From Streptomyces sp. I05A-00742 (GTDB taxonomy: Bacteria; Actinomycetota; Actinomycetes; Streptomycetales; Streptomycetaceae), in NCBI RefSeq assembly GCF_013055795.1, contig NZ_JABETO010000015.1:99964-163963 (forward strand): a DNA stretch of 64,000 bases, in the 5' to 3' direction. This document shows, piece by piece, positions 1 to 8,840 of this stretch (positions within the stretch are counted from its first letter, which is position 1; each line of letters starts with the position of its first letter). The position numbers and the translations under genes were made by a program. The notes under the pieces were generated by a model. It was given only the letters and a program-made list of their open reading frames with translations, searched no databases and had not been told where the DNA came from.

Positions 1-1
1 C

Positions 2-523
2 GCGGCGGCGGCCGAAGGGCTGGCCGACCGGGTCGTCTTCCGGTACGCGGACGCCGCCGACCTCCCCTTTCCACCCGGGTCCTTCGACGCCGCCTGGCTC
101 TTCGAGTCCCTGCTCCACATGCCCGACCCGCGCCGGGTGCTGCTCGGGATCGCCGATGTGCTGCGCCCCGGCGGCCGGCTGGCCATCGCCAACGTGGTCG
201 AGCGGGCGCCACTGCCCCCGGAGAGCCGTCCGGCGCTCGACACCTTCTGCGCGCTCAACCGGATCGCCGCCGTCCTGCCGATCACCGACTACCCGGCGCT
301 GGTCGCCGACGGCGGTCTCGTCCTCGAGCGCCTGACCGACGTCTCCGACCACAGCGTCCCGCAGACCTTCGGAGCCCTCTGCGCGACCCTCCGGGCCACC
401 GAGGCCGACGCCCCGGCCGAGGAGGACCGGGAGGAGCGCCGTTCCCTGCTCGCGGCGATGGAACGGCTCGCGGTGACGCCGGAGGTGGGCTACGCGATCG
501 TCGTCGCCTCGAAGCCCCGGTGA
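2..523 (+). CDS. SAM-dependent class I methyltransferase, C-terminal part (5' end outside window)
   Basis: The reading frame is open from the left edge, so the gene begins outside the window and only about 173 residues are visible. The start of the visible part has the Methyltransf_11 pattern after the SAM loop: DAADLPFPPGSFDAAW (motif II), then LLHMPDPRRVLLGIADVLRPGGRLAIANV (motif III and the RPGG turn), written here as two short motifs. The rest is a variable C-terminal cap that would decide the substrate, which cannot be read from sequence. The gene converges on the lipase gene, with 34 bp between the stops. The glycine-rich SAM loop is not in the window, so whether the enzyme is intact is unknown. 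Confidence 0.85.
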   Translation, partial: AAAAEGLADRVVFRYADAADLPFPPGSFDAAWLFESLLHMPDPRRVLLGIADVLRPGGRLAIANVVERAPLPPESRPALDTFCALNRIAAVLPITDYPALVADGGLVLERLTDVSDHSVPQTFGALCATLRATEADAPAEEDREERRSLLAAMERLAVTPEVGYAIVVASKPR

Positions 524-557
524 GACGGACCGCCGCGGGGCCGGCTCGGGTCACGGT

Positions 558-1349
558 TCAGAGATGCCGCCCCAGGAGCCCGAAGTACCCGCGGTATCCG
601 CCCCCGTTGGGGTGGTACGACTCCCAGAACGCCGGCCCGGCCGGGTTGATCCAGGGCGCTCCGGTACACGCGCCGTGCCCCGCGAAGGTCCGGCGGGCGT
701 CGAGGTAGGTGAACCCCGCGGCGCGGGCCCGGTCGGCGATCACCGCGTCGAGGTGGTCGAGCGCGGCGTCCATCCGCCGGGCGTTCGGCGGGGAGGGGAT
801 CGCGCACGGGGCGGGGCCGAAGAGGTACGGGTAGCCGAGCACCACCACGCGCGCGTGCGGCGCCCGTTGGCCGATCGCGTGGTACACGGCGTCGAGCCGG
901 GCGGGCAGCTCGTGGTCCATCGCCTGCTCGGCCCTCCGGGCCTCCCCCGCGCACGCGCCGTCCGTCCCGATGCTGCAGGCGAGCATCACCCGGGAGTAGT
1001 CGACGTCGTTGCCGCCCAGGGTCAGGGTGACCAGCCGCGTCCCGGCGTCCAGCGCGGACAGCTGCTTCCGCGTCACGTCACGGGTGGTGGCGCCCGCGCA
1101 GGCGGGGAACCGGAAGTCCCGCACGCCGTGCGCGGCGGCCCACAACGGGCCGTACGCGCGCGGGCTTCTGAAGCACAGTCCGGACGACAGGTCGTAGCCG
1201 CCCGCGCCGAGGCCGGACGAGAAGGAGTCGCCGAGGGCGGCGTACGAGGCGGGCGGTCCGGCGGCGGCGCTCGGCGGCCCGGACCAGAGCAGGGACGAGG
1301 TGACGGCGAGGACGGCGGCGAGGCGTGCCGCACGGAGGGTCGGACGCAC
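558..1349 (-). CDS. Secreted SGNH/GDSL-type lipase/esterase
   Basis: A 263-residue serine ester hydrolase predicted to be exported. Residues 1-30 form a signal peptide (Arg-rich n-region, hydrophobic core, PSAAA before the mature start). The SGNH blocks are visible: GDSFSSG with nucleophile Ser at about residue 42 (block I), GGND (block III), and SYHPNGGGY carrying the catalytic His near the C terminus (block V). Several Cys residues suggest disulfides, as in secreted Streptomyces lipases. The start is a GTG preceded by GGGAG at good spacing. It is divergent from the GNAT gene, with about 115 bp between them. The substrate is unknown; small acyl esters or lipids are typical of the family. Confidence 0.9.
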   Translation of the reverse strand: MRPTLRAARLAAVLAVTSSLLWSGPPSAAAGPPASYAALGDSFSSGLGAGGYDLSSGLCFRSPRAYGPLWAAAHGVRDFRFPACAGATTRDVTRKQLSALDAGTRLVTLTLGGNDVDYSRVMLACSIGTDGACAGEARRAEQAMDHELPARLDAVYHAIGQRAPHARVVVLGYPYLFGPAPCAIPSPPNARRMDAALDHLDAVIADRARAAGFTYLDARRTFAGHGACTGAPWINPAGPAFWESYHPNGGGYRGYFGLLGRHL

Positions 1350-1465
1350 GTGGGCTCCCTGGTGTGAGGGCGGTGGGCCGTTCCTACCACCGCGAGGTGG
1401 CCGAAGCCCGGCCGATCGCGGCCCGATTCACCTCTAAGGGGCGTGTGAGTGGGCAGGATGCCCCC

Positions 1466-1993
1466 ATGACGATCACCCTGCGGACCCCGCGACTCACGCT
1501 GCGCCGCTGGCGCGAGGACGACCTCGAACCGATGGCTGCCATCAACGCCGATCCGGAAGTGATGCGGTGGATCGGGGACGGTTCCGTACAGGACCGCGAC
1601 CTGACGGCCACGAGGATCGCCGCGTGGGAACGGGAGTGGGAGGAGCAGGGCATCGGCCTGTTCGCGGCCGAACTGCGCGCCGACGGACGGCTGGCCGGTT
1701 TCGTCGGGCTGTCCGTCCCCCACTTCCTGCCCGAGGTCCTGCCCGCGGTCGAGATCGGGTGGCGGCTCGGGCGGCCCTTCTGGGGGCGCGGCCTGGCGAC
1801 CGAAGGGGCGCGCGCCGTACTGGACTTCGCACTGCGGAACCGGGGGCTGGCGCGGATCGTCAGCATCCACGCCGTGGGGAACGACGCGTCGGAGCGCGTC
1901 ATGCGCAAGCTCGGGATGCGGTGCGAGCGGGAGACGAGACATCCGGTGCTCGGGACGCCTCTGCGGGTCCATGTCCTGGAGGCGAGGTTGTAG
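1466..1993 (+). CDS. GNAT family N-acetyltransferase (RimJ/RimL type)
   Basis: A 175-residue acetyl-CoA-dependent transferase. It begins with the signature TPRLTLRRWREDDLEPM of the RimJ/RimL-like branch. The acetyl-CoA pyrophosphate loop is in the middle (GWRLGRPFWGRGLATEGARA), followed by the C-terminal pattern NDASERVMRKLGM. Length is normal. The start is the ATG at this site; the open frame reaches further left but lacks the family sequence. The acceptor is not predictable: RimJ/RimL relatives modify protein N-termini, but many Streptomyces members act on small molecules. Confidence 0.9.
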   Translation: MTITLRTPRLTLRRWREDDLEPMAAINADPEVMRWIGDGSVQDRDLTATRIAAWEREWEEQGIGLFAAELRADGRLAGFVGLSVPHFLPEVLPAVEIGWRLGRPFWGRGLATEGARAVLDFALRNRGLARIVSIHAVGNDASERVMRKLGMRCERETRHPVLGTPLRVHVLEARL

Positions 1994-2221
1994 GCGTCCG
2001 GCGGCCGGGGCCCGGAGCGGGGGCGTGTGCCTTCCGCCCCGGCCCCACCCGCCCCAGCCCCGCCCACCTCCCGGGCTGCCGCTCCCGGGCCGGTGAACTC
2101 GGGCCCGGGCCCCGGCCGCCTCCCCCGTTTGCATCCCCCCGCGCGCGGTGCCTACCGTGAAACGACCACCTCCGTCGTGACGCAGCGACACCGTCCGCGC
2201 GGTCCCGGAGGGAGAACGCCC

Positions 2222-5200
2222 ATGACAAAGGTCATCCGGCGCCCGCCGGGCAAGACCCTCCCCCGCAGTGCCCCGGTGCTCGCCCTGCCCCTGCGACGAC
2301 GGGCGGCGTGGATCCGCTGGTCCATCCTCTCCCGCCGGCACCGGCGCACGGTCCGCCGCGAGGCCCGTCACGGGGCTCCCCGCCCGCGGAAGTGGCGCCG
2401 GTGGAAGTCGTACAGCGCGTTCTCGCGGACCTGTTGCACGCTGATCGCGCTGGTGGTCGTGGCCTGGTGCGCGGAGGGTCTGTACATCGTCGTCACCGGG
2501 CGGACGACCCAGTTCGAGACATGGCGGAAGGGCAACGCCGGGTTCGACGCGCTCATCCGGTTCGTCGGCCCCGTGCTCACCGCGGGGATCGCCTCCGCGG
2601 TCTTCCTGTTCTGCTGGTACGCCTGGACCAAGCGGCGTTACCTGAGGAAGGCGCGCCGCAGGCCGCACGAGCTCGTGCCCACCGCGGGGCCGGACACCGC
2701 CGAGATCGTGGGCCGCCAGGAGCTGGCGCAGGTCATCGCCGAGCGGCTCCGCGACCGCGCCACCCGGAGGCCGTACCTGCTGGTCGGCGGCCTGGGGACG
2801 GGCAAGACCGCGGTCCTGGTGCGGCTGACCGAGATGCTGGCGAGGCGGGGCGCCGTCCCCGTGCCCGTCCGGCTGCGGGACGCCGCGGACGACGCCGAGC
2901 TGAACTTCGAGAAGCTGGCCCGGCGGCGGTTCGCCGAGGAGGCACCCCAGGGCATCCTGGCCCGCAGCAAGAACGAACGCGTCTGGCAGCAACTGCTCGC
3001 GGACGACAAGCCCGTCGTCATCGCCGACGGGCTGGAGGAGGCCGTCCTCGCCGAGCACCTGCAGGACGACCGGGACAACATCATCCGCCGGGCCATCGAG
3101 CGGGCCTACGAGGAGCGGCTTCCCCTGATCATCGCCTCCCGGCCGCACACCCCGCTGGAGGGGACGCACGCCGCGATCATCGAACTGGAGCCGCTGAGCG
3201 AGGAGGAGGCGCTCCACTTCGTGGAGGCCCGCGCGCCGGAGTCGGACGAACGCCGGCTCGACTGGATCGTGGAGACGGCGGACGCCACCGAGTCGCCCCT
3301 CTACCTCCAGATCGCCCGCGAACTGCACCGCCACCACACCCTGGAGCGCGACCGCCCCCGCAACGACCCGCACCGGCTGGACACCCGGAGCTGGGACCGC
3401 TCCACCCTCCGGCTGTGGCTGCTGGAGACCTGGTACCACGCGCTGGTCGAGGGCAGGTTGCAGCAGGACGTCGGTCTGACCGAGCCGGAGCGCCGCGACA
3501 CACTCGAAGCCGTCTCCGCGCTCGCCTGCGCCGGGCTGCTCCAGGACAAGCTGGAGGTCGGCTTCTCCGACCTGCTGGACCGGGGCGTCCACCCCGGGCC
3601 CGTGCGCCGGGCGGGCGCCCGGGCCGAGCACCTGTGGAACGGGCGGCGGGGCTTCGACCGGTACGGAAAGCGCGGCAACGTCTTCTCGGAGTGGCACCGC
3701 GAGCAGATCTGGAACGCCCTCTGCGAACGGATCGGTCCCGAGGACAGACGCCAGCTCACGGCGGGGAACACCGGCCAGTGCCAGGCCGCGCTCTCCCGCT
3801 TCGTCGGCAACGCGGACGCCCTGGGCCTGGTCGAGGGGTTCGAGAAGAAGGCCCGGTTCCCGCACAGCGTCATCCAGGCGTACCTCGGTTTCCGCATGCT
3901 CGCCCGGCTCGGGGAGCGTCGTGCCGCCGCGCTCGTCGAGCAGGCCCTGCACCCGCCGGGTCCCAGCCGCGAACTGCTGATCGCGCTGGTGCTGCTCTCC
4001 CGGGCGCGCACGGCCGAACTCGCGGGCACGGGCGGCGGTCTCGCGGCCGATGTGCGCAGGGACCTGCACGAGCTGTGGCGGCAGTCCCCCCTGAGCGGCC
4101 GCTCGCTCGCCCGGCACCTCAGCTTCGCCGCGGACCGGCGGACCGATCCCAAGGCCCTCGATCTCTACGCCGCCGCGCTGGAGATGGACGCGGTGGAGGA
4201 CGATCCGAAGCTGCTGGACAGCATCACCAAGGAGCTGACCACGCGGTGGACGGGCATCAGGGGGAACGGCCGGACCCTGGAGGAGGCCAAGCTCGGCCTC
4301 GTCAAACAGCTGGGCGCGGCCCTGCGCGCGGCATCCGGGAGGACCGACACCACCCCGCTGTACGAGCGGCTCTTCGAGCTGGGCGTGCAGGAACCGTCGT
4401 ACGTCGTCCGGCTCGCCGCGGCCCAGGAGTTCGGCAACGGCGGCGACCCGGCGTTCGCCGTGATCCGCCGGCGGGTCGGCATCGACTCCGACCCGGTGGA
4501 GGAGTATCGGAACCGCGTCCACGCGCTGAAGGAGGAGAAGCGCCGGGCCTACGACGCGTGGGCGGCCGAGGCCCAGGGGGCGCCGGCCGGCCGGGGTTCC
4601 GACTCCGCCGAGGTGGAGCGGCTCAACAGCGAACGCCAGGACATCCACCGCCGCTACCGGGAGCAACGGACCGACCTGCTGCGGGAGTTCGTGATGCGGG
4701 CCTGGATGATCCCCATGCTGCTCGGTTCCGTCGGCGACGGCCACCGCGACGAGGCCCGGCACCGGCTCACGAAGTGGCTCCGCCACCTCGACCCGCAGCG
4801 GACCGGCGGCAGCCCCGACCTGCCGCTCGCGCTGGAGAGCGCCCTCGCCCAGGGCTTCAAGTACGCGGCGAACCGGCGGAAGCGCCACCCCTTCACCTAT
4901 CAGGGCGGCCGCAGCGAGCTCATCCGGCACGCGGAGACCGTGCTCCAGCAGGCCCGGTGCTGGTACGCGCAGCTCACCCTCGTCCAGGCGCTCTGCCTCT
5001 GGGAGCTCCCCGACAGCATCGCCCGGAGCGGGCAGCGCGCCGGGGACGCGGCGGAGCGGGAGTGCCGCCCCGACGGCGGGCGGCCGTCCGCCGTCTCCCT
5101 GCCGACCACCGCCGTGCAGACCGTCGAACGGTGGCTGTCGATGGCCGGGACCGCCGCGGCGGGAGCCGCCGACGGGAACGGGTCGGCGCCCCCGCAGCCG

Positions 5201-5821
5201 CTGCACCCGTTCGTCGCCGAGGCCGGGGACCTGGCGGCTCTCGCCCTGGAGACCCGGCGGCCGGAACGCTTCGTCTGGATCGACGAGAAGGCCGTGGTCG
5301 ACACCATCGGTTCGCGCAACAGCAGTCCACAGCACTACCGCAAGCACAATCTGTGGATCCCGCCCTCGGTCGGCTGGAGCACCCTCGACGCACGTGCCCA
5401 GCGCCTCGTCGGCGATGTGCTGGTGATGGTGAACCTCATCGAGCGCGACGGCCGTCCGGACGAGGTCGAGGACCGGCTCCGCCGCTCGCACCATCCGGAG
5501 ACTCCGCTCCCGCCCTGCCTCACGGCGGACCGCACGCCCCTCCACCCGGAGCTGAAGGCCGGCACCTCCGGCCTCCCCGCACCGGGCTCCACCTGCCTGG
5601 CCACCTGCCCGTTCCAGTTCTGCCCCTACCCGCCGCGCGGCGTCCAGCCGCGGGCCGAACTGCGCGAGCCGTTCTGCCGGCAGCAACAGGCGCTGCTGCG
5701 GGGCCGCGTGGGGCGCCGCTCCGCCGGCCTGCTCCGGCGGAGGACGCCGCACTGGGCCGGTATGCGGCCGCGCGAACTGCACGGGTTCTGGGAGGCGATG
5801 GCCACCCGGTCGCGGGGGTGA
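2222..5821 (+). CDS. Large membrane-anchored P-loop NTPase (NACHT/STAND-like)
   Basis: A 1199-residue protein with a very basic N-terminal 65 residues, two predicted membrane helices (about 71-92 and 113-134), then a P-loop NTPase. The Walker A motif is GGLGTGKT (about 189-196) and the Walker B-like motif is VVIADGLEE (about 265-273). The order TGREEL-like entry (EIVGRQELAQVI), Walker A, Walker B and an ASRP sensor-like motif fits NACHT/STAND ATPases. The remaining 850 residues are mostly helical with no named repeat. A cysteine cluster (CLATCPFQFC, then a further Cys) lies near the C terminus and could bind metal. The ATG follows GGAGGGAGAACGCCC. It stands alone and converges on the MBL gene. 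Function is unknown; STAND proteins often act as switches or in immunity, which is inference here. Confidence 0.75.
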   Translation: MTKVIRRPPGKTLPRSAPVLALPLRRRAAWIRWSILSRRHRRTVRREARHGAPRPRKWRRWKSYSAFSRTCCTLIALVVVAWCAEGLYIVVTGRTTQFETWRKGNAGFDALIRFVGPVLTAGIASAVFLFCWYAWTKRRYLRKARRRPHELVPTAGPDTAEIVGRQELAQVIAERLRDRATRRPYLLVGGLGTGKTAVLVRLTEMLARRGAVPVPVRLRDAADDAELNFEKLARRRFAEEAPQGILARSKNERVWQQLLADDKPVVIADGLEEAVLAEHLQDDRDNIIRRAIERAYEERLPLIIASRPHTPLEGTHAAIIELEPLSEEEALHFVEARAPESDERRLDWIVETADATESPLYLQIARELHRHHTLERDRPRNDPHRLDTRSWDRSTLRLWLLETWYHALVEGRLQQDVGLTEPERRDTLEAVSALACAGLLQDKLEVGFSDLLDRGVHPGPVRRAGARAEHLWNGRRGFDRYGKRGNVFSEWHREQIWNALCERIGPEDRRQLTAGNTGQCQAALSRFVGNADALGLVEGFEKKARFPHSVIQAYLGFRMLARLGERRAAALVEQALHPPGPSRELLIALVLLSRARTAELAGTGGGLAADVRRDLHELWRQSPLSGRSLARHLSFAADRRTDPKALDLYAAALEMDAVEDDPKLLDSITKELTTRWTGIRGNGRTLEEAKLGLVKQLGAALRAASGRTDTTPLYERLFELGVQEPSYVVRLAAAQEFGNGGDPAFAVIRRRVGIDSDPVEEYRNRVHALKEEKRRAYDAWAAEAQGAPAGRGSDSAEVERLNSERQDIHRRYREQRTDLLREFVMRAWMIPMLLGSVGDGHRDEARHRLTKWLRHLDPQRTGGSPDLPLALESALAQGFKYAANRRKRHPFTYQGGRSELIRHAETVLQQARCWYAQLTLVQALCLWELPDSIARSGQRAGDAAERECRPDGGRPSAVSLPTTAVQTVERWLSMAGTAAAGAADGNGSAPPQPLHPFVAEAGDLAALALETRRPERFVWIDEKAVVDTIGSRNSSPQHYRKHNLWIPPSVGWSTLDARAQRLVGDVLVMVNLIERDGRPDEVEDRLRRSHHPETPLPPCLTADRTPLHPELKAGTSGLPAPGSTCLATCPFQFCPYPPRGVQPRAELREPFCRQQQALLRGRVGRRSAGLLRRRTPHWAGMRPRELHGFWEAMATRSRG

Positions 5822-5834
5822 CGCACGAAACCGC

Positions 5835-5941
5835 CGGGACGGCTGGTCGGCTGGGACGGCCGGGAACGGCTGGTCGGCTGGAACGGCCGGGAACGGCTGG
5901 TCGGCTGGAACGGCCGGGAACGGCTGGTCGGCTGGAACGGC
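5835..5941. repeat. Four tandem 27-bp repeats in a convergent intergenic gap
   Basis: Four head-to-tail copies of a 27-bp unit (first copy 26 bp with two base differences; copies at 5835, 5861, 5888 and 5915), then a partial copy. Each unit contains ACGGCTGGTCGGCTGG. The array fills most of the gap between the NTPase stop and the MBL-hydrolase stop. Copies 2-4 are identical, which suggests recent slippage expansion. The unit has no spacers and no dyad. Confidence 0.9.
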
Positions 5942-5968
5942 TGGAACGGGCCAGGAATGCCGGGCCGG

Positions 5969-6994
5969 TCAGAAACGCGCCCGCTCCGGACCCACCCCCT
6001 GGAGCACCCGTGAGCCTCCGACGGGCAGGTCCCACAGGTCGTCCCGGTCGAGACCCGCGGCCCGCCAGGCCGCCCGGACCCGGCGCAGCGGCTCCATCGG
6101 GGGCTCGGCGGACAGCAGGAACGTCGCCCAGTGCATGGGCGCCATGATCCGGGCGCCCAGGTCCCGGCAGGCCCGGACGGCCTCCTCGGGGTCCGTGTGC
6201 ACCGGGCCGAGCATCCAGCGCGGGTCGTACGCGCCGATCGGCAGCAGGGCGAGGTCGATGCCCCGGTAGTGGCGTCCGATGCGCTCGAACCAGTGGCCGT
6301 AGCCGGTGTCGCCGGCGAAGTAGACGCGCCGGCCGCCGGGGGCGGTGAACACCCAGCCGCCCCACAGCGAGCGGCAGGTGTCGGAGAGGGTGCGTTTGCT
6401 CCAGTGGTGGGCGGGCACGAAGTCGAACCGGACCGGTCCCGCGGGGCCGGGCAGTTCGACCGCCTCCCACCAGTCCAGCTCGGTGACCCGGGTGAAGCGG
6501 CGGCGGCGCGCCCAGCGGGCGAGTCCGGCGGGGAGCAGCAGGTGGGTGTCGCGCGGGAGGCGTTTGAGGGTGGCGGCGTCGAGGTGGTCGTAGTGGTTGT
6601 GGCTGATGACGACGGCGTCCACCCGCGGCAGGTCCTCCCAGCGGACGCCGACCGGGGTGATTCTGGGCGGGGTGCCGAGGATCCGCCGGGACCACACGGG
6701 GTCGGTGAGGACGGTGAGCCCTCCGATGCTCACCACCCAGCTGGCGTGGCCCGCCCAGGTGACGGCGACGGTGGCGGCGTTGACGACCGGCGGCGGCCCG
6801 GGTGCGACCGGCAGCTCGGGGATCTCCCGCAGGGCCTCGGCACCCGGGCGGAGCAGGCCCTCGCGGGCGAGCCGGGCCAGGGCGCGGACACCGGGCAGCG
6901 GCGCGGTGAGCCGGTCGGCGAACGAACGCGGCCAGGTGCGGATCTCCCCGGTCGGACGCGGTTCCGAGAGGGGGCGCTCGGTCTGCTCGGTCAT
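5969..6994 (-). CDS. MBL-fold metal-dependent hydrolase (NAPE-PLD/RomA-like)
   Basis: A 341-residue metallo-beta-lactamase-fold protein. The metal-binding signature is SHNHYDHLD, with further ligands in FVPAHHWS, FAGDTGYG and a late MHWATF. This arrangement, with a long N-terminal extension before TWAGHASWVV, is typical of the NAPE-PLD-like branch that hydrolyses phosphodiester or lactone bonds. No signal peptide is seen, so it is probably cytoplasmic. Its start lies about 80 bp from the end of the aminotransferase-like gene on the same strand, so the two could be co-transcribed. The physiological substrate is unknown. Confidence 0.88.
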   Translation of the reverse strand: MTEQTERPLSEPRPTGEIRTWPRSFADRLTAPLPGVRALARLAREGLLRPGAEALREIPELPVAPGPPPVVNAATVAVTWAGHASWVVSIGGLTVLTDPVWSRRILGTPPRITPVGVRWEDLPRVDAVVISHNHYDHLDAATLKRLPRDTHLLLPAGLARWARRRRFTRVTELDWWEAVELPGPAGPVRFDFVPAHHWSKRTLSDTCRSLWGGWVFTAPGGRRVYFAGDTGYGHWFERIGRHYRGIDLALLPIGAYDPRWMLGPVHTDPEEAVRACRDLGARIMAPMHWATFLLSAEPPMEPLRRVRAAWRAAGLDRDDLWDLPVGGSRVLQGVGPERARF

Positions 6995-7075
6995 CGAAGG
7001 GCTCCGATCGGGAGAACCGGGGTGCCGGCGCGGGGCGGGAGCGGCGGCACGCTCGTCGACGGCGGGTCGGGGAGC

Positions 7076-8362
7076 TCAGCTGCCGGCCAGGGCACGGAAC
7101 GCCGATCCCAGAGTGGCCAGCGCCTCGGCGACCTCCGGCAGGGCCGGCGGGTCCGGGGAGTCGAGGGCGCGCTGCCGCAGTTCGTCGGTGGTGCCGAGGA
7201 GCGGCAGCGTGGAGAGCCGGACGCGCAGCGCGTCCGGTTCGTCCCCGAAGCGGTGGCCGCCGGGGACCGGGTGGCCGAGCGCCGCGCCCAGGCACGCCTC
7301 CAGCTCCACGGAGTCGGTGACGCCGCGCCGGGCGAGCGCGGCGCGCAGTTCGCCGAGGTCGGCGTAGAGGTGGGGGCCGGTCTGCGACGGGCGGGCGAGT
7401 ACCCCGGCCGCGGTGATCCGCTCGTGGACGGCGGCGGTCAGACAGCCGTACAGCCGGGCGGCGGCGGCCGTGCGCGCGCGGACGGCCGGGGGCCCGGTGA
7501 GCGCCCAGCGGGCGGCGGCGGCGACGGGCGGCGGGAGCTCGGCGCGCAGCGCGTCGAGGACGGACAGGGTCCTGGCACGCAGCACGGGTCCTGTCCCGGC
7601 GCGCGGGAACAGGGCGAACGCGGCGGGCCAGGCGGCGGGGGTGAGGACCCCCGAGAGCTCGGTGAGGACCACGACGCGGTCCGGGTCCAGCTCGGCGGGG
7701 CCGACGTAGACGGTGGCGTGGGGCTCGTGGCGGACGTCCCGCCAGGTCTCGTCGCTGATGATCGTCAGGTCCTGGTCCGCGGCGGCCTCGCAGACCTCGT
7801 GCACGAGCTCCGGCGGGGCGACCGTGCCGGTGGTGTCGTCGGCGACCGACAGCACGAGGAAGCGGGGCCGGCCGCCCTCGGCCCGGATCCGGTCGACGGT
7901 CTCCAGCAGGGCGACCGGGTCGGGGACGCCGCCGCACTCGGCCGGTACGGGGACGTGGTACGCCAGCCGGCCGGCGAGCCGGGCGAGCGGCGCGTACCAG
8001 GCGGCGCACGGTCTGGTGAGCAGCACCTCGCCGCCGGCGGAGGCCAGCAGGGCGAGGAGCAGCGGCTGGGCGCCGGGGGCGGCGAGCACGTCGTCGGGGT
8101 CGGCGGCGGGCCCCCGGTGCGCCGCGTGCCCAGCGGCCGCCGCGCGCAGCCCGGGGCCGCCGCCCACGGGCTCCGGCTCGGTCCGCCCGGCGCTCCGCGC
8201 CAGCCGGTCGGCCAGGTCCGGCAGGACGGGCAGTCCGCGCTCGGCGGCGGGGAAGGCGGGGCCCGTCCCGGGAGGCGCCGCAGGGGCCTCGGAAGCCCCT
8301 GACGGACCGGCTGTCCCGGAGGGCCCGGGCACGACAGGCGACGACGGGTGGCTCTGCTGCAT
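7076..8362 (-). CDS. Aminotransferase class I/II-fold protein lacking the PLP lysine
   Basis: A 428-residue protein with the fold-type I aminotransferase layout: LSVADDTTGTVAPPELVHEV (about 171-190), the PLP-pyridine Asp in IISDETW (Asp204), then the strand that normally ends in the Schiff-base lysine. Here that strand reads VVVLTELSGVLTPAAWPAA, so the usual Ser-Lys is Ser-Gly (Gly238), and the following glycine-Arg phosphate-binding turn is also changed. The C-terminal substrate-Arg region (DALRVRLSTLP) remains. The first 40 residues are Pro/Gly/Ser-rich and disordered. It is unlikely to be a transaminase; it may bind PLP non-covalently or be a structural relic. The reading frame is intact, which argues for a retained role. 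Confidence 0.75.
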   Translation of the reverse strand: MQQSHPSSPVVPGPSGTAGPSGASEAPAAPPGTGPAFPAAERGLPVLPDLADRLARSAGRTEPEPVGGGPGLRAAAAGHAAHRGPAADPDDVLAAPGAQPLLLALLASAGGEVLLTRPCAAWYAPLARLAGRLAYHVPVPAECGGVPDPVALLETVDRIRAEGGRPRFLVLSVADDTTGTVAPPELVHEVCEAAADQDLTIISDETWRDVRHEPHATVYVGPAELDPDRVVVLTELSGVLTPAAWPAAFALFPRAGTGPVLRARTLSVLDALRAELPPPVAAAARWALTGPPAVRARTAAAARLYGCLTAAVHERITAAGVLARPSQTGPHLYADLGELRAALARRGVTDSVELEACLGAALGHPVPGGHRFGDEPDALRVRLSTLPLLGTTDELRQRALDSPDPPALPEVAEALATLGSAFRALAGS

Positions 8363-8612
8363 CCGTGCGCACCTCCGTCCCGCGTACTCCGGCCTGCCGC
8401 GCCCGTCGGCCCGGCAGTGCTTGTCCGCACACGTTTTTCTGTCCAGCTTCGCAGATCACGGCGGCGCCCGGCCGCCTGACACGGGCGGGCGGGTGACGTC
8501 CCGTACCGCATGCCAAGACGCCGCTCCCGGATGTCGGGACGCCGTAGCGGGGCGCCCCTGCCCGGCGGGGCGGGGCGGGGACGGTGTCCGGCCGGGCGGG
8601 AGGGACACCACC

Positions 8613-8831
8613 ATGCCCGAAGAGCCGGAGGACCGGGAAGGGGCCGGAGGGCCCTCCGTCCGCACCGGACCGGCGCCCCGGCGGCGGCCGGCCCGCGCCC
8701 GGCGGACCGGACGGCTCACCCGGACCCCCGCGCGCCGCCCGGTGTCTCCGCACCCCCTTGCCGAACTGCCGTACGGGGCTTGCGCGTTCCCCTTCCGGAG
8801 GCCGTCTTCCGCCCTGCCGCAGGGCAACTAG
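8613..8831 (+). CDS. Possible small Arg/Pro-rich protein
   Basis: A 72-codon frame with ATG preceded by GGAGGG at 8 nt. It ends 9 bp before the VOC gene, so it could be its leader cistron. The product is Pro/Arg-rich with no motif. In DNA this rich in GC, frames of this size often arise by chance, so only the ribosome site and position speak for it. The rest of the 478-bp gap (8363-8612) shows no other gene. Confidence 0.25.
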   Translation: MPEEPEDREGAGGPSVRTGPAPRRRPARARRTGRLTRTPARRPVSPHPLAELPYGACAFPFRRPSSALPQGN

Positions 8832-8840
8832 CCTGGTTCC

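Noticed and set aside
1073..5782. A 1569-codon open frame on the minus strand opposite the NTPase gene
   Set aside because: It runs through three well-supported genes on other frames, is Pro/Arg/Gly-biased with no domain, and arises because codon GC bias suppresses stops in the antisense frame.
5835..5941. CRISPR array
   Set aside because: The 27-bp units are directly adjacent with no spacers and no cas gene is present.
2222..8362. Phage-defence island
   Set aside because: Apart from the NTPase no nuclease, toxin, methylase or other defence gene is present; neighbours are metabolic.
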